Of a stretch of 23,486 nt of DNA, positions 5,544 through 11,744 are shown in pieces. The position numbers and the translations under genes are program-made. The stretch is taken from the IMG/VR virus record IMGVR_UViG_3300030388_001176, positions 1 through 23,486 of that record. One strand, given 5' to 3'. The notes beneath the pieces were generated by a model, which saw nothing but the letters and a program-made list of their open reading frames with translations, made no database searches and was not told the origin of the DNA. Source of the DNA: a virus. How positions within the stretch are numbered: the stretch's first letter is position 1; each line of letters starts with the position of its first letter.

Positions 5544-5858
5544 TTAGAATGGTATTTCTTCCGAATCTAAGAAACTTTCTTTTGCATCAGGTTTATTAAT
5601 TTTATGCGTTGTTTGCGAAGTTTGTTCCGAATCATTAAAAAAGATTTTTACATTACCAAGGATGGGCGTTTTTTCTACACCATTTTCACGCTCCTCTTTT
5701 GTCATAGTTTGCGAAATAAAACCATTGTTTTCGTATTGATCTAACTCATCAGTATTGATAAATGTTGTCAAATCAAGATATGTACCTTTTTGACCTTTGT
5801 ACAGTCTTGATTTTTCGATCTTGCTTACGTCGATTTTAACAGAAATACCTAGTTTCAT
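5544..5858 (-). CDS. ssDNA-binding-like protein with SSB-type acidic tail, 104 aa
   Basis: It begins MKLGISVKIDVSKIEKSRLYKG, followed by KGTYLDLTTFINTDELDQY and ILGNVKIFFN, a beta-rich pattern expected of a small OB-like DNA-binding domain. The last residues, DSEEIPF, closely match the acidic C-terminal peptide of single-stranded DNA-binding proteins (such as DDDIPF), which recruits partner enzymes. The gene lies next to an exonuclease and an annealing protein, the usual place for a phage SSB-like protein, and overlaps the exonuclease gene's stop by four bases. I infer that it protects single strands and hands them to the annealing protein. The sequence family is seen in phages but is not biochemically known to me. 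Confidence 0.6.
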   Translation of the reverse strand: MKLGISVKIDVSKIEKSRLYKGQKGTYLDLTTFINTDELDQYENNGFISQTMTKEERENGVEKTPILGNVKIFFNDSEQTSQTTHKINKPDAKESFLDSEEIPF

Positions 5859-6466
5859 CTTTTTAGCCTTTTTGTTTCGAGTTGGATTATTTCTACTGCC
5901 AAATTCACAGCGCCCTCTAACTTTTTAATAAAATTATTATCTCGTTTAACTTCTACAATCATCGCTTTCATTTTTGGGTGATAGCTCATAAACCACCAAT
6001 TTTCCACCTCACAAATCCACATACAACCTTGCACTTGTTGATAGTATTTTTTAGGCATTAAATTGCGACGTAAATTACCCACCGCAGCAGCACCCAAAGG
6101 GCATTTAATTTCTAAACCAGAAACTATTTTGCCGTTTTCTAAAATTACCCCATCAGGCGAACAACCAAACTCTTTTGAGTCATCGAGTATAAAACCAGTT
6201 TGATGAACATCCATTCCAGTTTCAAATTCAAAAAACGCTCTTGCTTGTGGTTCTAGGTCATTGCCGCGAGTCATAGCATCATTAACATAAAATTCAGTCG
6301 GCTCATTAGACAATCTTTCGGCAATAATTCGGTTGATGTAACTCTCAGCACTTGAGCTAGGATTGCAGGTAGCGGTGATTAACTTGTCGAAATTAGACGC
6401 AGAAGGTTTACCGATCCGACTTTGCAGCCACGCATCAGAGCCTTGTGCATCTTCCAAAATAATCAT
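5855..6466 (-). CDS. YqaJ/lambda exonuclease-type recombination nuclease
   Basis: These enzymes chew the 5' strand of double-strand ends and feed the 3' overhang to an annealing protein. The 203 residues fit the family. QGSDAWLQSRIGKPSAS (about 8-24) is the YqaJ start. RGNDLEPQARAFFE (about 68-80) carries the helix acids. GCSPDG (about 101-106) gives the catalytic Asp105, and LEIKCP (118-123) gives the E119-x-K121 pair. YYQQVQ (about 141-146) is the usual last motif. It is encoded directly after the annealing protein with overlapping stop and start, and before the SSB-tailed protein, making a complete Red-like recombination set. Confidence 0.9.
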   Translation of the reverse strand: MIILEDAQGSDAWLQSRIGKPSASNFDKLITATCNPSSSAESYINRIIAERLSNEPTEFYVNDAMTRGNDLEPQARAFFEFETGMDVHQTGFILDDSKEFGCSPDGVILENGKIVSGLEIKCPLGAAAVGNLRRNLMPKKYYQQVQGCMWICEVENWWFMSYHPKMKAMIVEVKRDNNFIKKLEGAVNLAVEIIQLETKRLKR

Positions 6467-7035
6467 TTAATTCGCTCTTTTTTTGACCCTTTTGTTTTCA
6501 TCAAATTTTCTTTTTCGATTAATTTCGATAAAGCAAAATTGTAATTAGATTGCGGTAATTGATCTACAGAATTACACTTAAAAGCTAAACAAAACTTTGC
6601 TACATCGCTGTCTGTTTTTTCAAGCAAGTTTTTTAAAATGACAGATTGCTCGTAACTGATAATTTCATTTGATTCTGCTGGCAAAGATTCACCGGCGTAG
6701 ATATAGTGACCCAGCCCAAACATTGCCAATGCTTTAACTAAGCATCTCATCTTAGTATTGGCTATTTCAGTCGCCGGTGGATTGATCATTGCTTGATTCT
6801 TCATATTCATAACAGCTAACCACATCGTATGTGACACACCCTTTACCGTAACTGTGCAATATGTTGTTACGCTGCCATCAGAATGAATTTCATTGTCGCC
6901 AAACTCATACGTCGAGTCGGGATAATGTTCCATTAGTGTTGCCCATGCCCATGTCCAGCTTAAATAAGTAAATTTGCCTTTCTTTTCTGTGTGTTCGTTT
7001 ACGTCAATGGTTGATAACTTCTGCCAGACATTCAT
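6463..7035 (-). CDS. Rad52-like single-strand annealing protein (DUF1071 type)
   Basis: Phage annealing proteins pair complementary single strands and work with a 5'-3' exonuclease. The sequence has the DUF1071 pattern: MNVWQKLSTIDVNEHTEKKG at the start, YLSWTWAWATLMEHYP (about 24-39), a beta-rich middle with VTTYCTVTVKG, then ATEIANTKMRCLVKALAMFG (about 88-107) and GHYIYAGE (109-116). The last 75 residues are helical and more variable, ending in a basic KGSKKERIK tail that may bind DNA. The ATG overlaps the stop of the preceding gene (TAATG). It is partnered with the YqaJ-type exonuclease immediately downstream. Confidence 0.85.
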   Translation of the reverse strand: MNVWQKLSTIDVNEHTEKKGKFTYLSWTWAWATLMEHYPDSTYEFGDNEIHSDGSVTTYCTVTVKGVSHTMWLAVMNMKNQAMINPPATEIANTKMRCLVKALAMFGLGHYIYAGESLPAESNEIISYEQSVILKNLLEKTDSDVAKFCLAFKCNSVDQLPQSNYNFALSKLIEKENLMKTKGSKKERIK

Positions 7036-7499
7036 TACTTCACTCCAGTTTGTGCGTCAGCACATTGTTGACGCGCATACTCTACGTTGTATCCATTCTC
7101 GTAACTCACCGGCTGATCGCGCAACGCATCATGGTTATGCACAGCGTCATACTCGCCTCTCTCAAAGTCAGATAATTCTTCAAACATAGCTTCATGGTCA
7201 GATTTGTTTTCAGCTTCCCATAACGAACAGGTAATGAGGTAGCGGTGGATGTGAGAATAAAAATGCTTGCCTAGTTTTTGCATATCTTTGTCAAGAATTG
7301 CAGACTTAATTTCCTCGAGAAATTCTAGCTCTGCAAATCGATTTGCTTTTGCTTCCCAATCTGATTTGGGCGCATCATGTACAAGCAAAGTTTGTGAAAA
7401 GTCTAATGCTTCCCAAAGCAGAAGTTCATCTTCCATTTTATCTTTGAGCATTGAGTTTGCTATTTGAATAGTGCGAGCGTTGCAGTCTTGAATTTTCAT
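7035..7499 (-). CDS. Hypothetical protein, first gene of the recombination operon, 154 aa
   Basis: It begins MKIQDCNARTIQIANSML and is almost all helical and acidic, with blocks of Glu and Asp: DELLLWEALDF (about 24-34), SDWEAKANRFAELEFLEEIKSA (about 46-67) and AENKSDHEAMFEELSDFERGEYDA (about 96-119). No catalytic motif or membrane segment is visible. It is the first gene after the leftward promoter and its start has a leader, CCGAAAGG then seven A, like the leaders of the ArdC operon. It may regulate or assist the recombination proteins, but I do not recognise the family. Confidence 0.7.
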   Translation of the reverse strand: MKIQDCNARTIQIANSMLKDKMEDELLLWEALDFSQTLLVHDAPKSDWEAKANRFAELEFLEEIKSAILDKDMQKLGKHFYSHIHRYLITCSLWEAENKSDHEAMFEELSDFERGEYDAVHNHDALRDQPVSYENGYNVEYARQQCADAQTGVK

Positions 7500-7517
7500 T
7501 TTTTTTCCTTTCGGATC

Positions 7518-7534
7518 TGTTTAATGTCTAAACA
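7518..7534. promoter_or_regulatory. Palindromic operator TGTTTA-N5-TAAACA
   Basis: A perfect six-base inverted repeat with a five-base spacer. It touches the -10 box of the leftward promoter, so bound protein would block the recombination operon. A half-site, TGTTTA (7581-7586), lies in the rightward promoter, and TAAACATT (7529-7536) and AATGTTTA (7579-7586) are inverted copies exactly 50 bases apart. The likely binder is the Cro-like protein at 7618. Confidence 0.6.
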
Positions 7535-7562
7535 TTGTATAATTAAAGTTTATTAACGTCAA
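7534..7562 (-). promoter_or_regulatory. Leftward early promoter of the recombination operon
   Basis: On the minus strand: TTGACG (plus 7557-7562), a 17-base spacer, TACAAT (plus 7534-7539). This is near consensus for sigma70 with ideal spacing. It is the counterpart of lambda pL by position. Confidence 0.75.
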
Positions 7563-7568
7563 CACTTG

Positions 7569-7597
7569 TTGCAAATTAAATGTTTATCTGTCAATAT
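7569..7597 (+). promoter_or_regulatory. Possible rightward early promoter of the replication operon
   Basis: TTGCAA (7569-7574), 17 bases, CAATAT (7592-7597). The -10 is poor, so the assignment is moderate. An AATGTTTA half-operator lies between the boxes. A strong AGGAGGT ribosome site follows just before the ATG at 7618. Confidence 0.45.
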
Positions 7598-7617
7598 TGT
7601 AAAAATTAGGAGGTAAC

Positions 7618-7818
7618 ATGGATATTAATAAAGCGCTAGACCATTTCATGGCGATACATAATTTTAACCAAGAAGATTTAAGCAGAGAATGCTCATTATC
7701 TAAATCAGGCATTAGCTTAATTCGTAATGGATTGAGACAACCCAATCTTGTGACGATGGTTATTTTAGCTGAGTTGTTTCAAGTAAAACTTTCCGAATTT
7801 GTTGCGGCGGGTGAATGA
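7618..7818 (+). CDS. Cro/C1-type helix-turn-helix repressor, 66 aa
   Basis: A single small HTH domain of the XRE/Cro type: helix 1 near residues 5-14, helix 2 at NQEDLSREC (about 17-25), recognition helix at SKSGISLIRNG (about 28-38), then VTMVILAELFQVKLSEFVA. There is no C-terminal dimerisation or peptidase domain, so it is Cro-sized and not a full CI repressor. It is the first gene rightward from the divergent control region, preceding the O-like initiator, as cro does in lambda. An excellent ribosome site (AGGAGG) is present. It probably binds the nearby palindrome and represses the leftward promoter, perhaps also its own. Its stop overlaps the next start. Confidence 0.8.
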   Translation: MDINKALDHFMAIHNFNQEDLSRECSLSKSGISLIRNGLRQPNLVTMVILAELFQVKLSEFVAAGE

Positions 7819-8435
7819 TGGACAAACCTAGTTATTACGCAATTATTCCGGCCAATGTCAGATACAACAATGATTTAAAGCCAAACGCCAAATTGCTGTA
7901 TGGCGAAATTACTTGTTTATCCAACGCCGAAGGTTATTGTTGGGCAATGAATAAGTATTTTGCTGAGCTGTACGGCGTTGACAAGAAGACTATTAGCCGT
8001 TGGATTGCACAGCTAAATGCTTGCGGTTATATAGATGTGCAGCTTAACTATCGCGAAGGTACTAAACAAGTCAAAAGCAGGTACATAAAGCTGACTACAC
8101 CTAGGGACGAAATAGTCCCCAGTCTAGGGACGGAATTGCTCATACCTAGGGACGAAATAGTCACAGTTAATAGTACAAGCAATAATAATACTAGTGTATT
8201 TAAGACACCATCTATTCAAATGGTTGCTGAGTATTGCACAAGTAGGCAGAATAAAGTTGATGCAGAAACATTTATAGACTTTTATGCTAGTAAGAATTGG
8301 ATGATTGGCAAGAATAAAATGTCTAACTGGAAAGCGTGTGTACGAACATGGGAAAAGACGGAGAAAGCGAATGCAAATAAACGATCTAGTAAAAGCAGCG
8401 AAGCATGGACAAACCCCAACCCAAATAACTTTTAG
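7815..8435 (+). CDS. Replication initiator, lambda O-like architecture, with winged-helix N-terminus
   Basis: Initiators of this type bind repeats in their own gene and recruit helicase through a partner protein. The N-terminal part (about 5-93) is a winged-helix domain: SYYAIIPANVRYNNDLKPNAKLLYGEI, then GYCWAMNKYFAELYGVDKKTISRWIAQL and GYI. A polar linker (about 94-130) carries two PRDEIV peptides, which are the translation of the iterons. The C-terminal part (about 135-182) has the phage replication pattern FIDFYASKNWMIGKNKMSNWKACVRTWEK. The gene overlaps the Cro-like stop (the ATG at 7815 and a second at 7818 both fit) and the P-like start. Confidence 0.8.
   Translation: MMDKPSYYAIIPANVRYNNDLKPNAKLLYGEITCLSNAEGYCWAMNKYFAELYGVDKKTISRWIAQLNACGYIDVQLNYREGTKQVKSRYIKLTTPRDEIVPSLGTELLIPRDEIVTVNSTSNNNTSVFKTPSIQMVAEYCTSRQNKVDAETFIDFYASKNWMIGKNKMSNWKACVRTWEKTEKANANKRSSKSSEAWTNPNPNNF
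8099..8220. other. Candidate replication origin: three iterons plus AT-rich stretch inside the initiator gene
   Basis: ACCTAGGGACGAAATAGTC occurs exactly at 8099-8117 and 8144-8162. A third, diverged copy (TCTAGGGACGGAATTGCT) lies between them at 8123-8140. The steps are 23 and 22 bases, about two helical turns, so all face one side of the DNA. Each is an interrupted inverted repeat: GGGAC-N6-GTCCC is perfect in copy 1 and weaker in the others. A very AT-rich stretch (8163-8220) follows. The lambda origin has the same design, with iterons in the middle of O followed by an AT-rich unwinding region. This position and spacing make chance unlikely. Confidence 0.75.
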
Positions 8436-8796
8436 TAACGAAGAAAAAGATTCTACTGTTTATTTATTTATGCGAATGACTGGCGTATGGGGTGTGTCAA
8501 AGATGAATAGCCTTTACCCCGACGAGGCTGCACAACAGATAGCTAGGCGAACATTTGCTAAAAGAATCGGCAAGTACACAAGAGAACAGATAGATGCTGC
8601 TATTAACTTTATGTCAGAGCAGAAAAGTAACGCAAAGATGTATGAGTGGCCCGACGTTAACGAAGTGCTTGGATGTTTGCGCGACTTAAATAGAACAAGG
8701 CCGTTGCATCAGACTTATGTAGCCATGCTTACGCATGACGTTGACAAGGGCTATGTGCAAGATCAGTTGTGCAGCTTGAAAGAGATGTTTAAATGA
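8371..8796 (+). CDS. Lambda P-like helicase-loader candidate, 141 aa
   Basis: The start at 8371 (MQINDLVKAAKHGQ) has a GGAG ribosome site seven bases upstream, so it is preferred to the ATG at 8305 deep in the initiator gene. After a polar head, VYLFMRMTGVWGVSKMNSLYPDEAAQQIARRTFAKRIGKYTREQIDAAINFM resembles the P-family pattern of an FPxxW/W-x-x-like helix followed by a helical repeat counting cells of the form 'T-x-E-Q-I-x-x-A', then WPDVNEVLGCL. It is shorter than lambda P, so this may be a minimal loader or only a partner of the initiator. Its place directly after the O-like gene is the strongest support. Confidence 0.6.
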   Translation: MQINDLVKAAKHGQTPTQITFSNEEKDSTVYLFMRMTGVWGVSKMNSLYPDEAAQQIARRTFAKRIGKYTREQIDAAINFMSEQKSNAKMYEWPDVNEVLGCLRDLNRTRPLHQTYVAMLTHDVDKGYVQDQLCSLKEMFK

Positions 8797-9134
8797 ATAA
8801 GTTTCGTTCCTTGCCAAAAGGCGGTCAAGAAAAAATTTTAAAGTACACTGGATTTGATGATGAGTATCCTTTGTTACGAAACAATCAAGAATATACCTGC
8901 TCTCAATTAGCAGAATTATTAAACAAAAAACCTGACGCAATAAAAAAACGACTAGTTAACAAATACACATTCACTAGCAATGATCTACGCAATACTGCTA
9001 GTCAATGGCATAGAGATAGATCAAAATTAGCGAACACAAGTTTTATTAATGATGATGATGGCAAAGCAACATCTAAACAATTTTCACAACAATGGTTAAG
9101 TACAAAAGCATTAGTAATAAAAACAAACACTTAA
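8793..9134 (+). CDS. Hypothetical protein with possible HTH, 113 aa
   Basis: It overlaps the P-like stop as ATGA and begins MNKFRSLPKGGQEKILKYTG. The middle, EYTCSQLAELLNKKPDAIKKRLVNKY (about 33-58), has the form of a helix-turn-helix (helix at CSQLAELL, turn at NKKP, recognition helix at DAIKKRLV). The end is polar and Ser/Thr/Asn-rich. A DNA-binding or regulatory role is inferred from this alone. The function is otherwise unknown. Confidence 0.65.
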   Translation: MNKFRSLPKGGQEKILKYTGFDDEYPLLRNNQEYTCSQLAELLNKKPDAIKKRLVNKYTFTSNDLRNTASQWHRDRSKLANTSFINDDDGKATSKQFSQQWLSTKALVIKTNT

Positions 9135-9175
9135 CATTCAAAAAAGAAGTTATTACAAAGTTTGCGAGGTATGAT

Positions 9176-9634
9176 ATGGGTGAAAGATGGATAGTTCAAA
9201 GTGAATTTAGTTTAAAGAAATTCATAGAGCATACTGAAAAACTATATGCAGATAATGGTTTTATTTCTTTTACATGGTCGAGAAAGAAAATGCGATCCGC
9301 AGCACAGCAAGGTGCTATGGAATTGTATTTTAGAATGGCAGCGCAAGAGTTAAACAATGCTGGGATTTATCAAGAAATTAATTCACAGTTTTTTAAAAAG
9401 CCATTATCAATACCGTGGACAGAGAATAGCTTTAAAGAGTTTTGGCGATCTGTACAATTAGCCATGTTTAACATTAAATCAACAACAGAATTACCAAGCG
9501 ATAAAGTATCACAAATATATGATGTGATTAATTTAGCTTTAATAGATAGAGTAGGCATACACATTCCATTCCCCCAAAAGGAAAACAAATGGGCATTAAA
9601 AGAGAAGCGTGTGACGCGCATTTCAGCACCATAG
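9176..9634 (+). CDS. Nin-region-like phage protein, about 152 aa, function unknown
   Basis: The frame is open from an ATG at 9092, but that start has no ribosome site and lies inside the preceding gene. The ATG at 9176 has GAGGT five bases upstream and gives MGERWIVQSEFSLKKFIEH, so I use it. Later, SIPWTENSFKEFWRSVQLAMFNIKST and VYDVINLALIDRVGIHIPFPQ-like residues form the part that recurs in phage proteins encoded near ninB/ninG-type genes. A NinB-like role in recombination is possible from place but not shown. It overlaps the next gene's start by 46 bases. Confidence 0.6.
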   Translation: MGERWIVQSEFSLKKFIEHTEKLYADNGFISFTWSRKKMRSAAQQGAMELYFRMAAQELNNAGIYQEINSQFFKKPLSIPWTENSFKEFWRSVQLAMFNIKSTTELPSDKVSQIYDVINLALIDRVGIHIPFPQKENKWALKEKRVTRISAP

Positions 9635-9978
9635 TTAGGCGCAAAGCTAACTTTACTTGCGAGTCATGCGAAAAAACAAACGGACAAATGGATTGCGCTC
9701 ATATTTGGGGAAGACGCTGTAAAAGCGTTAGATGGTCGTTAGACAACGCCGTATGCTTATGCAGAGGTTGCCATCAATACTATACAGAAAATCCATTAGC
9801 ATTCAGCACATGGCTTTCTGCGGCTATTGGAGAAACAGCTATGGACATTCTCAATGAAAAGCGTAATATTTTAATGAAAACTACAAAATTATTGCGAAAA
9901 GAAATAGCTAAACATTATTTATCAGAAATTAAAAAAATGGACTTAGATTCAAACTATCAGCCAATTTCTTATAATTGA
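9589..9978 (+). CDS. HNH/NinG-like zinc-binding nuclease, 129 aa
   Basis: A metal-binding core is clear. CESC (about residues 24-27) pairs with CLCRGCH (about 56-62), and between them DCAHIWGRR (about 35-43) and RWSLDNAVCL (about 48-57) give the HNH-type His, Asn and the final CH. Related phage proteins are often named NinG or HNH endonuclease and are encoded late in the replication operon, as here. A role in nicking or resolving recombination intermediates is inferred from the fold. The start ATG at 9589 has GGAAAAC upstream. The C-terminal 40 residues are a Lys-rich helix. Confidence 0.7.
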   Translation: MGIKREACDAHFSTIVRRKANFTCESCEKTNGQMDCAHIWGRRCKSVRWSLDNAVCLCRGCHQYYTENPLAFSTWLSAAIGETAMDILNEKRNILMKTTKLLRKEIAKHYLSEIKKMDLDSNYQPISYN

Positions 9979-9986
9979 GGTGTGTT

Positions 9987-10190
9987 ATGAAAAAATATCC
10001 AAAAGCAAAAAGCTCTGATATAGATTTAAAAATTATTCAAAGCGGAATTAAATACATAGCTGATAAACATAGCGTAGGATTTAAAAAAGGATTTGGTCAT
10101 AGAAAAGAATGGCAAGACAAAAAAGAATTTAAAACTAATAGATATGAAATGATTGCGACTATCTGTCAGTACGGCCAAACGACGGTCTGA
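9987..10190 (+). CDS. Hypothetical basic protein, 67 aa
   Basis: The start at 9987 has a TTGAGGTG ribosome site, which is better than the ATG 12 bases upstream. The sequence MKKYPKAKSSDIDLKIIQSG has a Lys-rich beginning and ends YEMIATICQYGQTTV. The last eight codons lie over the 3' end of the convergent M15 gene on the other strand. No family is recognised. It closes the replication operon. Confidence 0.5.
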   Translation: MKKYPKAKSSDIDLKIIQSGIKYIADKHSVGFKKGFGHRKEWQDKKEFKTNRYEMIATICQYGQTTV

Positions 10191-10561
10191 CCTTCTCGCA
10201 GGTCAGCATGAACAAACAATCGGTGAATGCCAATTCCATTAAAACCTAATCGAATTGCATTTCTAACTATTGTTCCTCTTTGTGTGCCGCTTTTAACTTT
10301 AATATCAGCGGCTATACCCTGCGTATGCGTTCCATATTTAAAGCCATGCATAGATTCATACTGCGCTAGATATTTGTCTGCTTTTTTCTTTTCAATTGAA
10401 TGGCTTGTTGATCTGTAACCAGAAGTAATAATAAATGCAAATCCACACTGCTCTCTAAGCGCATCTATCTTTTCATAAAATTCTTTTGTCATTTGATTTT
10501 CGCCAGTTTCCTGACAATTAAAATCTGATTCTTTAAAATAATTCATACTACCATTTTTCAC
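10166..10561 (-). CDS. Peptidase M15-type endolysin (D,D/L,D-peptidase fold), 131 aa
   Basis: It probably cleaves peptide cross-bridges of peptidoglycan at the end of infection. The M15 pattern is complete: NYFKESDFNCQETGENQM at the start, ALREQCGFAFIITSGYRS (about 34-51), THTQGIAADI (78-87) giving zinc ligands H79 and D86, and GIGIHRLFVHADL (about 109-121) giving the third ligand H118. There is no signal peptide, so a holin is needed, and a holin-like gene lies just upstream. The ATG at 10561 overlaps the preceding gene; the ATG at 10546 (MNYFKESDF) is also possible. The 3' end overlaps the convergent hypothetical gene by 25 bases. Confidence 0.82.
   Translation of the reverse strand: MKNGSMNYFKESDFNCQETGENQMTKEFYEKIDALREQCGFAFIITSGYRSTSHSIEKKKADKYLAQYESMHGFKYGTHTQGIAADIKVKSGTQRGTIVRNAIRLGFNGIGIHRLFVHADLREGQTVVWPY
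10187..10206. terminator. Hairpin at the convergent gene junction, without U-run
   Basis: CTGACCT (10187-10193), loop TCTCGC, AGGTCAG (10200-10206): a perfect seven-pair stem that starts over the stop codon of the rightward operon and lies inside the last codons of the opposing gene. No T-run follows on either strand, so it is not a classical terminator. It may slow polymerase or protect message ends. Confidence 0.35.
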
Positions 10562-10805
10562 TATTTGACCAAAACGCTGCGCTCATTCTTCCCCTTGCTA
10601 TGTTTTTTCTATGCCTAGCCTTAAATGATCTTGATCTAGCAGTATCTTTTTTATCGCCTGTCACACCCTGCTGCCCAAACCTTATAGTTTTTATTTTAGA
10701 CCCTTCTTTAGCAACTACAACGTGGCTTTTAGTTGCATGACTAGGTGTCCGTTTAGGCTTGTTGTAACCTCTAACACCAATACGATCTAATAATGAACTG
10801 CTCAT
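10548..10805 (-). CDS. Basic phage protein, DUF5872-like, 85 aa
   Basis: The sequence has the recurring phage pattern GVRGYNKPKRTPSHATKSHVVVAKEG, KIKTIRFGQQGV, then RSFKARHRKNIARGRMSAAFW. I associate this with a domain of unknown function, from memory (DUF5872), without a search. It is highly basic and would bind nucleic acid or a virion surface. It sits between the holin-like and the M15 gene and overlaps both, so it is made with the lysis genes. Whether it is a lysis or a virion protein is unknown. Confidence 0.7.
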   Translation of the reverse strand: MSSSLLDRIGVRGYNKPKRTPSHATKSHVVVAKEGSKIKTIRFGQQGVTGDKKDTARSRSFKARHRKNIARGRMSAAFWSNSEKW

Positions 10806-11179
10806 TTACCTACGCCTTTTACACGTTCTAAGCTACGCATACCGCCCAACCCTAGCATACCCATTAATACCGGAAGCATTGTGCCTGTATCAGCTTGAGG
10901 TACGATTATACCAAGCGGCGCAACCAATGGAGAAATAAGAAAGTTTACAGCAAATCCTCCGACACAAACCCATGCGGTTGCGGGTCGCCAACTAGACTGG
11001 AACCAGTTTCCTTTTGCTTCTTCTCGGTTAACCGCAATTTGTGCCAAAGCAATTTCTTGCGCGTGACGCTCTGACATTGTAGCAATCTCGTGAGCAATCT
11101 TCTGTTTCGTATCTGCATTCGGAATAAACTTATCTAATAAACCTGACACTGGCCCAATCAAAGCATTAACAATGCTCAT
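10802..11179 (-). CDS. Holin-like membrane protein, 125 aa
   Basis: Holins form holes that let the endolysin reach the wall. An amphipathic N-terminus (MSIVNALIGPVSGLLDKFIP), a charged helix (about 22-55), then SSWRPATAWVCVGGFAVNFLISPLVAPLGIIVP (about 62-94) and MLPVLMGMLGLGGM (about 101-114) give two or three membrane helices and the 'W(F)xxSWRPxxAW' pattern of 3TM-type holins. The start ATG at 11179 overlaps the stop of the XhlA-like gene (ATGA) and is preferred to an ATG at 11230 inside it. It lies next to the M15 gene in the lysis cassette. Confidence 0.75.
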   Translation of the reverse strand: MSIVNALIGPVSGLLDKFIPNADTKQKIAHEIATMSERHAQEIALAQIAVNREEAKGNWFQSSWRPATAWVCVGGFAVNFLISPLVAPLGIIVPQADTGTMLPVLMGMLGLGGMRSLERVKGVGK

Positions 11180-11358
11180 CCAAATTTCCCTGCCACGAAC
11201 AAACCTATTAACAAAGGATAAATACCCCAAAGCATTAATTCCAAACGCTTAAACTTTTGACTACCCTCTTCAAGTCTGCGTTCTATATTCTCATAACGAA
11301 TCGTGCATTCTTTTTCATGCGCTGCAATTTTGCCCATAGTTTCTTTTACAGTTGGCAT
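11176..11358 (-). CDS. XhlA-like lysis accessory protein, 60 aa
   Basis: A charged coiled-coil-like N-terminal part (MPTVKETMGKIAAHEKECTI to about residue 38) is followed by a single membrane segment (about 41-58: LMLWGIYPLLIGLFVAG). This is the arrangement of XhlA-type proteins, which work with holins in some phages. Its stop overlaps the holin-like start, and its start shares a base with the stop of the structural protein upstream. The role is inferred from arrangement and place. Confidence 0.6.
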   Translation of the reverse strand: MPTVKETMGKIAAHEKECTIRYENIERRLEEGSQKFKRLELMLWGIYPLLIGLFVAGKFG

Positions 11359-11744
11359 TATGCTATTTCAACCCATGACGTTGTGTCTTCGTCCCAAGTG
11401 TATTCTTTGTTGTTATCAGGCATAAGGGTAGGTGGTTCCCACAGACAACTGTCTTCATTTAACGTCCAACTTGGATAAGGTTGCGGAGCATAAAAAGCAT
11501 CACGCTCAGAATCGTATGTGTAACCATCATATGTAATACCATTTTCTGTATAGGAAATACCGGCAAAGTTTTTTCTCAAAGCTATGCCGCCGTCTGGCGT
11601 ATGTGAATTTGGAGCATAATGAATGCCCCCGTAGGTGTTGTAACTTGTTTGCACCCACTCACCATCTAGCGCATCAACCCAATCTTGCTCTGCAACAATA
11701 ACTTGAGTAACAATATAATTAACAACTTTTGCATAATGGCTCAT
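11358..11744 (-). CDS. Phage structural protein with QTSYNTYGG and PYPSW motifs, 128 aa
   Basis: The chain MSHYAKVVNYIVTQVIVAEQ, WVQTSYNTYGGIHY, LRKNFAGISYTENGITYD, FYAPQPYPSWTLNEDSCLWEPP and YTWDEDTTSWVEIA is typical of a family of aquatic and cyanophage proteins of unknown but probably virion role. It is aromatic and beta-rich, with no transmembrane part. The ATG overlaps the stop of the glycine-rich adhesin (ATGA), so the two may work together at the tail tip. Confidence 0.7.
   Translation of the reverse strand: MSHYAKVVNYIVTQVIVAEQDWVDALDGEWVQTSYNTYGGIHYAPNSHTPDGGIALRKNFAGISYTENGITYDGYTYDSERDAFYAPQPYPSWTLNEDSCLWEPPTLMPDNNKEYTWDEDTTSWVEIA

Noticed and set aside
8305-8370. Upstream ATG extension of the P-like gene
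   Set aside because: The extra residues lie inside the initiator's conserved C-terminus in another frame, and a better ribosome site precedes ATG 8371.
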